A DNA stretch of 64,000 bases from Rhodoferax sp. (GTDB lineage: Bacteria; Pseudomonadota; Gammaproteobacteria; Burkholderiales; Burkholderiaceae_C): NCBI RefSeq assembly GCF_028714215.1, contig NZ_JAQTMS010000003.1, positions 1 to 64,000 on the forward strand. The letters are read 5' to 3'. The notes under the pieces were generated by a model. The model searched no databases. It saw nothing but the letters and a program-made list of their open reading frames with translations, and was not told where the DNA came from. The translations under genes were made by a program, and so were the position numbers. The first letter of the stretch is position 1. Each line of letters starts with the position of its first letter. Below, piece by piece: positions 23,893 through 33,468 of the stretch.

Positions 23893-26736
23893 CTAGCCAG
23901 CCGTCGGGGCGGAGACTGCGCCGGGGCGTATGGCAACGGCACAGTACTTGAACTCGGGAATTTTGCCGAACGGATCGAGCGCTGCATTGGTCAGCAAATT
24001 GGCAGCCGCCTCGCAGTAGGCAAACGGGATGAACACCGCGCCACGCGGCGTACCGTCGTCCTGGCGTGCCTGGAGAGTCAGTTGGCCGCGACGCGATTGC
24101 ACCGTGATCAGCGCACCCGCTTGCAACCCAAGGGATTGCAGATCATCAGCGCACAATGAGGCGGTGGCGATCGGCTCCAGGGCGTCCAGCACCTTGGTGC
24201 GGCGCGTCATGCTGCCGGTATGCCAATGTTCCAGTTGCCGCCCGGTGATGAGGACGAAGGGGTACTGCGCATCGGGCCGCTCGCTGGCGGGAATGATGTC
24301 GACCGGCACCAAATGCAGACGGCCATCGTCGGTCGGGAAACGGTCGATGAATACCGTGGGCTGGCCGGGATCGTCCGCGCTCAGGCAGGGATAGGTCACG
24401 CTCGCTTCACGTTGCAGCCGCTCCCAGCTGATGCCGCCAATGGCGCTGTGCATGGCCTGGCGCATTTCTTCATAGACGGCGGCAACGCCATGGTGCGCGC
24501 CTTCGTAACTCCAATCCAGGCCCATGCGCTGTGCGATCTGCTGAATGATCCACAAATCGGACCTGGCCTGACCCGGCGGGTCGATCGCCTGCCGGCCCAG
24601 TTGCAGCATGCGGTCGGTGTTGCTGACGCTGCCGGTCTTTTCGGGCCAGGCGCTGGCCGGCAGCACCACGTCGGCCAGCCAGGCGGTTTCGGTCATGAAG
24701 ATGTCCTGCACCACCAAGCACTGCAAGCTGGCGAGGGCGTGGCGCGCCTGGTTCAGATCGGGGTCGCTCATGGCCGGGTTCTCGCCCATGACGTAGAGGC
24801 CTCGCACCTTGTGCGGATCAGCCTCGGCCGCCAGCGCCTGGTGCATGATCTCGACCACCGTATAGCCGGCTTGGTGGTCCAGTGGGGTACCCCAGAAATT
24901 CTCGAACCAGGCATGCGCCGCCGGGTCGCTCACAGGCTGGTAGTTGGGAAACATCATGGGGATCAGCCCGGCGTCGCTGGCGCCCTGCACATTGTTCTGG
25001 CCGCGCAGCGGGTGCAGGCCCGAGCCGGGTTTGCCAATCTGGCCCGTCACTGCGGCCAACGCAATCAGGCAGCGGACGTTGTCGGTCCCGTGCACGTGCT
25101 GGCTGACACCCATGCCCCACAGAATCATGGCGCTGCTGGCTTTGGCAAACGCCCGCGCCACTTCGCGCAGCGTGTCTGCCGCAATGCCGCAGATCGGTGC
25201 CATGACCTCGGGGCTGTAGCCCTTGACGTTATCGCGCAAGGCCTCGAAATTGCGGGTTCGCCGATCGATGAAATCCTGGTCGACCAAGCCCTCTTCGATC
25301 ACGGTATGAATCAGCGCATTGAGCATCGCCACGTCGGTGTCGGCGTTGAATTGCAGCGTGCGCCAGGCGTGCCTGCCGAGGTCGGTCAGCCGGGGGTCGG
25401 CGAGCACGATCTTGGCGCCTTTTTCGGCTGCGTTCTTGATCCAGGTCGCCGCCACCGGATGATTCGACGCGGGGTTGGAGCCGATCACAAAAATCAAGCC
25501 CGAATGGGCCACGTCGTTGACCTGGTTGCTCACTGCCGCCGAACCCACGCCTTCGAGCAGCGCCGCCACGCTGGAGGCATGGCACAGCCGCGTGCAATGA
25601 TCCACATTGTTGGAGCCAAAACCGATGCGCACCAGTTTCTGGAACAGATAAGCTTCCTCATTGCTGCCCTTGGCCGAGCCGAAGCCGGCCAGCGACTTGG
25701 GTCCATGCGTGTCGCGCAGGTTCTTGAATGTGCCCGCCGCCAGAGCCAGCGCCTCGTCCCAGGTGGCTTCCCGGAACACCGCCGACCAGGCTGCTGTATC
25801 CCGGTTGAGTTGCTGCAAGGCGGCCGCATCCTTGGCCACACCGGGGCGGCGAATCAAGGGCACGCTCAGGCGCTGCGGGCTGTGCGCGTAGTCAAAACCA
25901 AAGCGGCCCTTGACGCACAGGCGGCCGTGGTTGGCCGGGCCGTCACGTCCTTCGACACTGACGATTCTGTTGTCCCGGACCTGGTAGCTCAGCAGGCAGC
26001 CGACACCGCAGAACGGACACACCGAGTCCACCACCCGGTCCACCCGCTGCGAACCGATCTGGGTCTTGGGCATCAGGGCGCCGGTCGGGCAGGCTTGCAC
26101 GCACTCGCCGCAGGCCACGCAGGTGCTATCGGCCAGGGCGTCATCGAGATCGAACACAATTTTGCTGTGCGCGCCGCGCCCGGCAACGCCAATCACATCG
26201 TTGACTTGCGCGTCGCGGCAGGCGCGCAGGCAGCGCGTGCACTGAATGCAGGCGTCGAGGTTGACCGCTATCGCAGGATGGCTGAGATCGGACTGGGGTT
26301 GTTCCCGGCGCAAGGCCTTGAGTTCGGGGCGCAGCGTCACGTTCCAGCGCGCCGCCCAGTGGCTCAACTCGCCATATTGACCGACCGCCGCGGCTGGACC
26401 GCAGTCCATGCCGCGACCTCCGTCATTCCATTTGTAGCCCTCATCCGGCAGGTCCGACAGCAACAATTCAAGCACCATTTGCTGCCCCTTGAGGGCACGT
26501 TCGCTGCCGCTCTGCACTTCCATGCCGGCCGCGACGCCGCGGCAGCAACTGGGAGCCAGGCTGCGTTCGCCCTTGATCTCCACCACGCAGGCGCGGCAGT
26601 TGCCGGCGCCACGCAAGTCGTCCTTGCAGCAAAGGTGCGGCAGTTCCACCCCATGACGTTGCGCTGCCTGGAGGATGGTCTCACCGTCCTGCGCTTGCAG
26701 CGTCGCATCATTGAGCTTGAAGCTGATCGTGCCCAT
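23893..26736 (-). CDS. fdsA: NAD-dependent formate dehydrogenase, alpha subunit (FdsA)
   Basis: 947 residues, soluble catalytic subunit. An N-terminal 2Fe-2S ferredoxin fold (residues 1-80, CCKDDLRGAGNCRAC then CC), a His-Cys region (about 90-135), two 4Fe-4S groups (CIQCTRCLRAC and CVACGECVQACP), a further cluster motif CPFCGVGC, and bis-MGD oxidoreductase domains. The active-site cysteine is in HCTRLCHASS. No signal peptide, so it is cytoplasmic and paired with the FdsG-FdsB fusion upstream, from whose stop its ATG is separated by 1 bp. An upstream in-frame extension to 26823 lies inside the partner gene and is ignored. The small FdsD subunit that follows fdsA in Cupriavidus-type operons is absent here. 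Confidence 0.93.
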   Translation of the reverse strand: MGTISFKLNDATLQAQDGETILQAAQRHGVELPHLCCKDDLRGAGNCRACVVEIKGERSLAPSCCRGVAAGMEVQSGSERALKGQQMVLELLLSDLPDEGYKWNDGGRGMDCGPAAAVGQYGELSHWAARWNVTLRPELKALRREQPQSDLSHPAIAVNLDACIQCTRCLRACRDAQVNDVIGVAGRGAHSKIVFDLDDALADSTCVACGECVQACPTGALMPKTQIGSQRVDRVVDSVCPFCGVGCLLSYQVRDNRIVSVEGRDGPANHGRLCVKGRFGFDYAHSPQRLSVPLIRRPGVAKDAAALQQLNRDTAAWSAVFREATWDEALALAAGTFKNLRDTHGPKSLAGFGSAKGSNEEAYLFQKLVRIGFGSNNVDHCTRLCHASSVAALLEGVGSAAVSNQVNDVAHSGLIFVIGSNPASNHPVAATWIKNAAEKGAKIVLADPRLTDLGRHAWRTLQFNADTDVAMLNALIHTVIEEGLVDQDFIDRRTRNFEALRDNVKGYSPEVMAPICGIAADTLREVARAFAKASSAMILWGMGVSQHVHGTDNVRCLIALAAVTGQIGKPGSGLHPLRGQNNVQGASDAGLIPMMFPNYQPVSDPAAHAWFENFWGTPLDHQAGYTVVEIMHQALAAEADPHKVRGLYVMGENPAMSDPDLNQARHALASLQCLVVQDIFMTETAWLADVVLPASAWPEKTGSVSNTDRMLQLGRQAIDPPGQARSDLWIIQQIAQRMGLDWSYEGAHHGVAAVYEEMRQAMHSAIGGISWERLQREASVTYPCLSADDPGQPTVFIDRFPTDDGRLHLVPVDIIPASERPDAQYPFVLITGRQLEHWHTGSMTRRTKVLDALEPIATASLCADDLQSLGLQAGALITVQSRRGQLTLQARQDDGTPRGAVFIPFAYCEAAANLLTNAALDPFGKIPEFKYCAVAIRPGAVSAPTAG

Positions 26737-26737
26737 G

Positions 26738-28486
26738 TCAAGCGCCAACCTCGTGGGCAAAATACTTCTGCACGCAGCGCACCGGATTGGGCGCGGCCTG
26801 GCCCAGACCGCAGATCGAAGCATCCGCCATCACCGCGCACAAGTCGCTCAGCGTGGCCTGATCCCACACTGGCGCCTGCATCAGCCGGGCGGCCTTGGCG
26901 GTGCCGACCCGGCAAGGCGTGCACTGGCCGCAACTCTCGGCGGCAAAGAAGCGCATGGCGCTCAGTGCCGCGTCACGCGCCCGGTCCTGCTGGCTCAGCA
27001 CCACGACGGCCGCTGAGCCAATGAAGCAGCCATACGGTTGCAGCGTGTCGAAGTCCAGCGGAAGCTGATTCAGACTGGCCGGCAAGATGCCCCCGGAAGC
27101 GCCCCCCGGCAGGTAGGCGTACAAGCGGTGCCCATCGGGCATGCCGCCGCAATACTCGTCAATCAACTCCTGCACCGTGATACCGGCCGGCGCCAGCTTG
27201 ACGCCTGGCAGCCGGACCCGACCACTGACGCTGAAACTGCGCAAGCCCTTGCGACCATGGCGGCCGAAGCCGCTGAACCAGTCCGCCCCCTTCTCCACAA
27301 TGTCACGCACCCAGTACAGGGTCTCGAAATTGTGTTCCAGCGTGGGGCGGCCAAACAGGCCCCGTTGCGCGATGTAGGGCGGGCGCAAGCGCGGCTCGCC
27401 GCGCTTGCCCTCGATGCTTTCGATCATGGCCGACTCTTCGCCGCAGATGTAGGCTCCGGCACCGCGGCGCAGTTCGATGTGCGGCAAGGGACACGGCGGA
27501 TCGGACTGCAAGGCCTCGATTTCGCGCGTCAGCATCTTGCGTGCATCGTGGTACTCGTCGCGCAGATAGATGTAGCAGGCCTCGGTGCCGGCGATCTGGG
27601 CGGCGATCAGCATACCTTCCAGAAAGCGATGCGGGTCGCGCTCCAGGTAACTGCGGTCCTTGAAAGTGCCCGGCTCGCCTTCGTCGATATTGATGGCCAT
27701 GAGACGCGGAGCACTCTGCTCGCGCACGATACGCCACTTGCGTCCGGCCGGGAAACCGGCGCCGCCCAAGCCGCGCAGGCCCGAGTCTTCCAGCGCCCGC
27801 AGGACGTCTTCCGCTGCTTCCTCGCCATTCACCACGGCCGCCGCCAAGGCGTAGCCGCCGCGCCGGCGGTAATTCTGCAACGTCACAAAGTCAGTGGCGA
27901 TTGGCGCTGTTTTGGCAGGCCCCGAGGCATCCTTGATCTCGGCCTGAACCGCCTTCAGCAGCAACGGGACATCGGCCTGCGCCAGCGCCTTCTGCCCGAC
28001 CAGCGCAGCGGGTGCCTGCTCGCAACGACCCAGACAGGGGGCCCTGACCACACGCACCGACGCGCCCGCCAGAGCGGGCAGGCGCGACAGCAAATCGGCG
28101 GACCCCGCCATCGTGCAGCTCAGACCGTCACAGACCCGAACACACAAGGCGGCCGGCACCTGATCATCGCGCAGGACGTCGAAGTGGTGATAGAAAGTGG
28201 CCACCTCGTAGACCTCGACCACGGCCAACTTCATGTCGCTGGCCAAAGCCACCAGATGGCGTTCGAACAGACCTCGGTAGTGATCGTTGAGCTGGTGCAG
28301 GTATTCGAGCAACAGATCTCGACGGTGTCCACCCGGTGGCGGCATCCCGATCAGTGCACGCACCTCCTGCAACGACGCGGCGTCGACCTGGCGGCCTTTA
28401 AGCCGGGCCGTCCGGCGCAACGGGTCGGGCGTCCGTGGAACAGGGAGAACATCGGGTGTGGGCGGGATCAAAGTGTCATCTGGCAT
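26738..28486 (-). CDS. FdsG-FdsB fusion, NADH-forming subunit of formate dehydrogenase
   Basis: 582 residues joining two usually separate subunits. Residues about 20-165 are a FdsG/NuoE-like thioredoxin-fold 2Fe-2S domain (CDGLSCTMAGS and APCLGRCEQAP supply four cysteines). Residues about 185-582 are FdsB/NuoF-like: GLRGLGGAGFPAGRKW binds FMN/NAD, GAGAYICGEESAMIESIEG follows, and CGQCTPCRVG with a later cysteine (DASICGLG) binds 4Fe-4S. It takes electrons from FdsA and reduces NAD+. ATG at 28484-28486 is chosen; a TTG 14 codons upstream is weaker. The gap of 104 bp to the FecR gene upstream should hold the promoter. Confidence 0.92.
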   Translation of the reverse strand: MPDDTLIPPTPDVLPVPRTPDPLRRTARLKGRQVDAASLQEVRALIGMPPPGGHRRDLLLEYLHQLNDHYRGLFERHLVALASDMKLAVVEVYEVATFYHHFDVLRDDQVPAALCVRVCDGLSCTMAGSADLLSRLPALAGASVRVVRAPCLGRCEQAPAALVGQKALAQADVPLLLKAVQAEIKDASGPAKTAPIATDFVTLQNYRRRGGYALAAAVVNGEEAAEDVLRALEDSGLRGLGGAGFPAGRKWRIVREQSAPRLMAINIDEGEPGTFKDRSYLERDPHRFLEGMLIAAQIAGTEACYIYLRDEYHDARKMLTREIEALQSDPPCPLPHIELRRGAGAYICGEESAMIESIEGKRGEPRLRPPYIAQRGLFGRPTLEHNFETLYWVRDIVEKGADWFSGFGRHGRKGLRSFSVSGRVRLPGVKLAPAGITVQELIDEYCGGMPDGHRLYAYLPGGASGGILPASLNQLPLDFDTLQPYGCFIGSAAVVVLSQQDRARDAALSAMRFFAAESCGQCTPCRVGTAKAARLMQAPVWDQATLSDLCAVMADASICGLGQAAPNPVRCVQKYFAHEVGA

Positions 28487-28590
28487 GGCCGACAAACTAA
28501 CTGAGTTGGCGCCAAATGGCAAGCCCAAATCGCAGCAGTTGGCGCAGTCGGGCTGGCAATTGCATGTGAACCTTTGCCATCAGCTCCGTG

Positions 28591-30858
28591 CTACCTTTTC
28601 GGCTCGCGGTTTTCATCCTGACGTTTGACAGCATCGCGACCATTTTCCATCTCGTTAGGTCTGCTGACGGCAGGCCTTGAAGCTGGGCCATGCGGCTCCG
28701 CCCCGGGCGCCGGCGCTGGTCGGTGCACCGCAACAGGGGGTCGGGGTTCGACCGGCCTGGCAGCCGGGGCGGCTGCCGGCGCTGCGACTTGCGGCGCATT
28801 GAGCCTTGGCTCGGGCACGTGCGGCACTGGCGACGGGACCGGTGGTGCGCGCTGTTGATCGTTCCCACGCGCTGGCCCCGGGCCATGCTGCTGGGCCTTC
28901 GGCTCCGCCGGAATTTGGGCTGGCGGTGGCGCTGGTTTGCTTGCCGCCACGGGTGGACGCGGCGCCAGTTGCGTTGCGCCAGGTGCCGCCGCGGGCACAG
29001 CGACTTGTGACGGCAAGGCTGGCTTGGGCGGTGTCAACCGTTGTGGCGGGACCGGCGTCGCCGGAGCCGATGGAACAACTTGCGGCGCGATGGGCCTTGG
29101 CTCGACCACGCGTTGCGCCGGCGAAGGCGCGACAGCTTGCGCACGCTGTGGGCCGCCTGCACGCTGATCCGCGTTGCCACGCCGTTCCTGCGGCGGCGTT
29201 ACCGGCAGACCCGGTTTGACCGGCTGCGGAGCCATCTGGGGCACAGGCGCCACTGGTCGTGCGGCTGGCAGCAGCGCAGGCGCCGCAGGAGGTGCGGCTG
29301 ATGGCGCTGCTGGCGCCGGAGCAAGCACTTTGATCACCGGTGCCAGCGCGGCGGCGGCTCCCGGTTTGAGTTCCTTGCGAGCGGCGTCATCGAGCGGTTT
29401 ACCGGGATTCAAAGTCAGTTGCTGCTGTTGCGCCGCAAACCCCGGATGGGGCGCAGGCGGTGCCGTAACAGCCACCACCGGCCGTTCAAAAACACGCCCC
29501 GGCGGCCGCTCCCGCGGGCCGCCGGCACCATGCACGCTTTGCTCGGTTGGCATCACACGCGGCGCACTCACCAGCGGCGCGCCGGCGAGTTGCGTGCCGG
29601 ACAGCCGAACCCTGGCACCGGCCACCGACTGTGATTGCACAAAAGTATTCCTCGGCACGGCAATCACGGCGCCGGGGACTTGCCGGTTGGCGTACACCAC
29701 ATTGGTCACATTGGTCGTGTTGTAGGTGTTATAGGTGTTGTTGATGACGGTGTTGTTGATCACCGTGTTGCTGCGGTTGACGTTTTCGAAATAGGTGCGA
29801 CTGGCCGGGTAAGACGGTCGATAGACCTCGCGCGGCGCCAACGGAAACCAGGCGACGCCGCCGACATTGCCGCTGGAGAGTGTCAAGCGGAAATTGTCGC
29901 CACCGACAAACACCACCAACGCCGGGGCGTAATAAGCAGTACTGCGCACCGGCCCCGGCACCCAACACCAGGTACTGCCCAGATTGGCCCAGCGGCCGTA
30001 ATGGGAAACGGCGAAGCCCCAGGGCGCATTGTCGACCCAGGTCCAGCCCCAGGGGTCTACCCAGGCCCAATGCCCATCGCGGTAGGGCACCCAGTCGGCG
30101 GCCACGCGGCTGGGAATCCAGACGTTGCCGTAGTTGGCATCGACCCGCCAACTGCCGTTTGCGTCGAGGTCCTGGTAACCGACCACGTCGCGCGAAACAT
30201 AGCGCGCCGAGACCGAGTTGTCGAATACACGATCGCGCTCCCCGGCCCAGCGATCGAATTCATCCGGTCGCGGCGCGGCGAAAAACTCGTTGTCGCGCAA
30301 ATCGCTGCCACGGAAGCGATATCCCTGCTGCGCATCGACGATGTAGCCGGCACCTTGACCCGACACCTCGGCCTGGCCCTGGCGCACGATGACGTCCGTC
30401 GCATTGCCATCGGGATCGACGGCGATGCGGTAATCACCGCTCTGGCGCAGCGTGAAGGCCAGATTCGGCGTGTCGACTTCAAGCACCTGGCCGGCTGCCA
30501 GGCGCCGCACCCGAATGTTCAGAATGCCCTGCGTCAACTGCAATTGGGTGATCCGGTCGTCCAGATTGAGAACCGAGACACTGGTGTTGGCGTTCAGGCG
30601 CAACATGCTGCCGCCATCCTGAATTTCGGCCCGCGCGCCGGCGTCCACCCAGAGCCGGTCGCCGTTGCTCAGGGGCCGGTTGACCACCGCCTGAACCCAA
30701 TCGTTTTCGCCGGCGGGAGAAAAACTGACAGCGCCAGCGGTGTAGCCCAGGCGCGCGATGCGCGCCGGCGGGTCGGCGCTGGCGGCACCGCTGAAGGCAA
30801 AAACTGCGACACCGAGGACCAAGGCCAAAGCCCGTGGCACGAGAGACTGCTTCTGCAT
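28591..30858 (-). CDS. FecR/DUF6600-type secreted protein with Pro-rich tail
   Basis: 755 residues. A signal peptide (1-28) precedes a FecR-like beta-helix domain (about 35-190, ending in the GYRFRG region). A Trp/Tyr-rich DUF6600 region (about 205-370) has repeated GSWRV/YGNVWIP, GHWAWVDPWGWTWVD and YGRWANLGSTWCW units. An Asn/Thr-rich run (VINNTVINNTYNTYNTTN) follows, and from about residue 440 there is a Pro/Ala/Gln-rich, disordered tail of some 300 residues. FecR domains of this kind occur in envelope proteins; the molecular role is unknown. AAGGA precedes the ATG. It may be tethered in the envelope and span the periplasm with its Pro-rich tail, but there is no anchor motif. Confidence 0.78.
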   Translation of the reverse strand: MQKQSLVPRALALVLGVAVFAFSGAASADPPARIARLGYTAGAVSFSPAGENDWVQAVVNRPLSNGDRLWVDAGARAEIQDGGSMLRLNANTSVSVLNLDDRITQLQLTQGILNIRVRRLAAGQVLEVDTPNLAFTLRQSGDYRIAVDPDGNATDVIVRQGQAEVSGQGAGYIVDAQQGYRFRGSDLRDNEFFAAPRPDEFDRWAGERDRVFDNSVSARYVSRDVVGYQDLDANGSWRVDANYGNVWIPSRVAADWVPYRDGHWAWVDPWGWTWVDNAPWGFAVSHYGRWANLGSTWCWVPGPVRSTAYYAPALVVFVGGDNFRLTLSSGNVGGVAWFPLAPREVYRPSYPASRTYFENVNRSNTVINNTVINNTYNTYNTTNVTNVVYANRQVPGAVIAVPRNTFVQSQSVAGARVRLSGTQLAGAPLVSAPRVMPTEQSVHGAGGPRERPPGRVFERPVVAVTAPPAPHPGFAAQQQQLTLNPGKPLDDAARKELKPGAAAALAPVIKVLAPAPAAPSAAPPAAPALLPAARPVAPVPQMAPQPVKPGLPVTPPQERRGNADQRAGGPQRAQAVAPSPAQRVVEPRPIAPQVVPSAPATPVPPQRLTPPKPALPSQVAVPAAAPGATQLAPRPPVAASKPAPPPAQIPAEPKAQQHGPGPARGNDQQRAPPVPSPVPHVPEPRLNAPQVAAPAAAPAARPVEPRPPVAVHRPAPAPGAEPHGPASRPAVSRPNEMENGRDAVKRQDENREPKR

Positions 30859-31027
30859 GACGATTCCTTACGAAAGAGTACGCGCTCTGAAACGGCGACC
30901 TTGCAGCTATAACGCAGCACTCTCCCGTTTCGACACCATCGATTACTTTTTGTTGCAATGACGCCCAGCAGCATGCCTCGGATCGGGCCTCTCGTATGTT
31001 CGGCAGCGCACAGCCCGGCGCGAGGCC

Positions 31028-32125
31028 TCAGGTACCTTTGGATATCTTGATGGACGGAAACTTGGCCGAAAAATCCTTGTTCTTGGCAGCGATCGACACC
31101 GCCACCTGGCGCGCCACCGCCTTGTAGATGCCGGCCACCTCGCTGTCCGGGTCGGATACCACGGTCGGCTTGCCACTGTCGGCCTGCAGGCGAATCTGCA
31201 TGTCCAGCGGCAAGGCACCCAGGTAATCCATGCCGTATTCGGCGGCCATTTTCTTGCCGCCGTCGGCACCAAAAATATGTTCCACGTGGCCGCACTTGCT
31301 GCACACGTGGACCGCCATGTTTTCCACGATCCCCAGAATCGGCACGCCGACTTTCTCGAACATCTTGATGCCTTTCTTGGCATCCAGCAGCGCGATGTCC
31401 TGCGGTGTCGTCACCACCACGGCACCGGTCATGGGGACCCGCTGCGACAGCGTCAACTGGATATCCCCGGTACCCGGCGGCATGTCCACAACCAGATAAT
31501 CCAGATCGCGCCAGTTGGTTTGGCGCAGCAACTGCTCCAGCGCCTGCGTGGCCATCGGACCGCGCCAGATCATGGCCTCGTCCTGCGCCACCAGAAAGCC
31601 GATCGACATCACCTGCACGCCGTAATTTTCCAGCGGCTCCATGGTCTGCCCGTCAATGCTCTCGGGGCGTCCGCTGATACCCATCATGGTGGGCACGCTG
31701 GGGCCATAAATATCGGCGTCCAGCAAGCCGACGCTGGCCCCCTCGGCCGCCAGCGCCAGCGCCAGATTGACGGCGGTGGTGCTCTTGCCGACGCCGCCCT
31801 TGCCGGAAGCCACCGCCACGATGTTCTTCACCTTGGGCAGCAGTTGCACACCGCGCTGCACGGCATGCGCGGTGATCTTCGTGCTGACGTTGACCGACAC
31901 GTTGGCGACACCGGCCACGCCCTTGGCGGCCGCTATCAGCGCCGCTCGAAACCCCGGTATCTGGCTTTTGGCCGGATAGCCCAGCTCGACGTCGAAGGCC
32001 ACGTCGCCCTGGTGAAGCGTCAAATTCCGGATGGCTTTGGAGGACACGAAGTCGCGTCCGGTATTGGGATCGATGACAGACGCCAGCGCGTCCATCAAGT
32101 TCTGTTCTGTCACGGTCACTGTCAT
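31028..32125 (-). CDS. apbC: Iron-sulfur cluster carrier protein ApbC/Mrp
   Basis: 365 residues. An N-terminal DUF59/MIP18-like domain (about 5-85) precedes the P-loop ATPase with deviant Walker A GKGGVGKS at residues 108-115, the switch region DADIYGPSVPTMMG, DMPPGTGDIQLT and a C-terminal CSKCG (CxxC) that binds a bridging 4Fe-4S cluster between two monomers. It loads clusters onto apo-proteins; a locus rich in Fe-S enzymes fits, though the protein is general housekeeping. AGGAG precedes the ATG at 32125. It diverges from the patatin gene over 70 bp. Confidence 0.95.
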   Translation of the reverse strand: MTVTVTEQNLMDALASVIDPNTGRDFVSSKAIRNLTLHQGDVAFDVELGYPAKSQIPGFRAALIAAAKGVAGVANVSVNVSTKITAHAVQRGVQLLPKVKNIVAVASGKGGVGKSTTAVNLALALAAEGASVGLLDADIYGPSVPTMMGISGRPESIDGQTMEPLENYGVQVMSIGFLVAQDEAMIWRGPMATQALEQLLRQTNWRDLDYLVVDMPPGTGDIQLTLSQRVPMTGAVVVTTPQDIALLDAKKGIKMFEKVGVPILGIVENMAVHVCSKCGHVEHIFGADGGKKMAAEYGMDYLGALPLDMQIRLQADSGKPTVVSDPDSEVAGIYKAVARQVAVSIAAKNKDFSAKFPSIKISKGT

Positions 32126-32195
32126 GGCTTACTCCTGAAGGCTTGTAGTCTAGCGAAGAATCGCTTGCCCCTGAATCGCGGGGGATAATGATTTA

Positions 32196-33467
32196 ATGCC
32201 GAATTACTCCGCCACAACCAGCGCCACCGGACTGCTGCTCAGCGGCGGCGGGGCCCGCGCCGCGTACCAGGTCGGGGTGCTGGAGGCAATCGCCGATATC
32301 CGAAAAGCGTCCGGCGCAGTGGATCAGCCCAACCCGTTCCCGATCATCGCCGGCACCTCGGCCGGCGCCATCAATGCCGCGGCCCTGGCCTGTGGCGCCG
32401 ACGATTTTGATGGCGCGGTCCGACGCATCGTCGAGGTCTGGAAAGACATCCGTGCCGAGCAGGTCTACCGGGCCGACTCCTTGAGCATGCTGCGCTCCGG
32501 CGCCACCTTGATGACCTTGCTGTCGCTGGGCTGGCTGATTGCCAAGTGGCGCCACCTCAAGCCCCGCTCCCTGCTCAACAACGCCCCGGCCATGGACTTG
32601 CTCAAGCACATAGCGCCACTGGAACGCCTGCCGGACCTGATCCGCCAGGGCCATCTCCAGGCCTTGGCGGTCACGGCGTCAAGCTACAGCTCGGGCGAGC
32701 ACATCACTTTTTTCGAGGGCGACAAGCGCCTGCTGCCCTGGGTCCGCTCGCGCCGCCGTTCGGTGCGGGATCACATCAGTTACGCGCACCTGCTGGCCTC
32801 GGCCGCGATTCCTTTTGTCTTTCCGGCCATGCCGCTGCAACTCGACGGACAAACCGAGTATTTTGGCGATGGCTCGATGCGTCAATCGGCTCCGGTGGCG
32901 CCGCCCATCCATTTGGGCGCCAGCCGGATCCTGGTGGTGGGCGCCGGGCGCATGACCGAACCGCGCGACGAACTGGCACGGCACACCGCCAGCTACCCGT
33001 CACTGGCGCAGATTGCCGGACACGCGTTGTCGAGCATTTTTCTGGACGCACTGGCGGTGGATGTAGAGCGGGTGCGCCGCATCAACCTGACGATGTCCCT
33101 GGTGCCGCCCGAGGCACGCGGCGCCAGCGCGCTGCGCCAGGTCGACCTGTTGCTGATTTCACCCTCGCAACGTCTCGACACCATTGCCGCACGCCATGTC
33201 GGCGATTTGCCACCGGCGGTGCGCACCATGCTGGGCGGCGTCGGCGTCTCCGTCAAAGCCTCCGACATCAAGGGCGCCGCACTGGCCAGTTATCTGTTGT
33301 TCGAATCCAGCTACACCCGTGAACTGATGGCACTGGGCTATGCCGACGCGCAGCGCCAGCGCGACGAGATCTGCAAGTTCTTCGACTGGACAGAGGCCAC
33401 GCCCAGCGCCGGCAGCGTTAGCGCGGCGACGGCCGAGCGCAGGCTCGATCCACTGCGCCCGCGCTGA
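32196..33467 (+). CDS. Patatin-like phospholipase
   Basis: 423 residues. Patatin fold: oxyanion loop LSGGGARAAYQVGVLE at residues 16-30, nucleophile elbow GTSAG at 53-57 (Ser55), and the dyad aspartate in FGDGSMRQSAP near residue 228. It has no signal peptide or lipobox, so it is cytoplasmic or peripheral at the inner membrane; the segment near residue 100-115 (TLMTLLSLGWLIAKW) could bind the membrane. Expected activity is acyl hydrolysis of phospholipids or CoA thioesters; the substrate is open. It diverges from apbC and converges with the HpaI-type aldolase gene with a 1-bp gap between stops. Confidence 0.9.
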   Translation: MPNYSATTSATGLLLSGGGARAAYQVGVLEAIADIRKASGAVDQPNPFPIIAGTSAGAINAAALACGADDFDGAVRRIVEVWKDIRAEQVYRADSLSMLRSGATLMTLLSLGWLIAKWRHLKPRSLLNNAPAMDLLKHIAPLERLPDLIRQGHLQALAVTASSYSSGEHITFFEGDKRLLPWVRSRRRSVRDHISYAHLLASAAIPFVFPAMPLQLDGQTEYFGDGSMRQSAPVAPPIHLGASRILVVGAGRMTEPRDELARHTASYPSLAQIAGHALSSIFLDALAVDVERVRRINLTMSLVPPEARGASALRQVDLLLISPSQRLDTIAARHVGDLPPAVRTMLGGVGVSVKASDIKGAALASYLLFESSYTRELMALGYADAQRQRDEICKFFDWTEATPSAGSVSAATAERRLDPLRPR

Positions 33468-33468
33468 C

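Noticed and set aside
24220-27024. A 934-codon plus-strand frame opposite fdsA
   Set aside because: Same reason: antisense shadow with no start signal and no family features.
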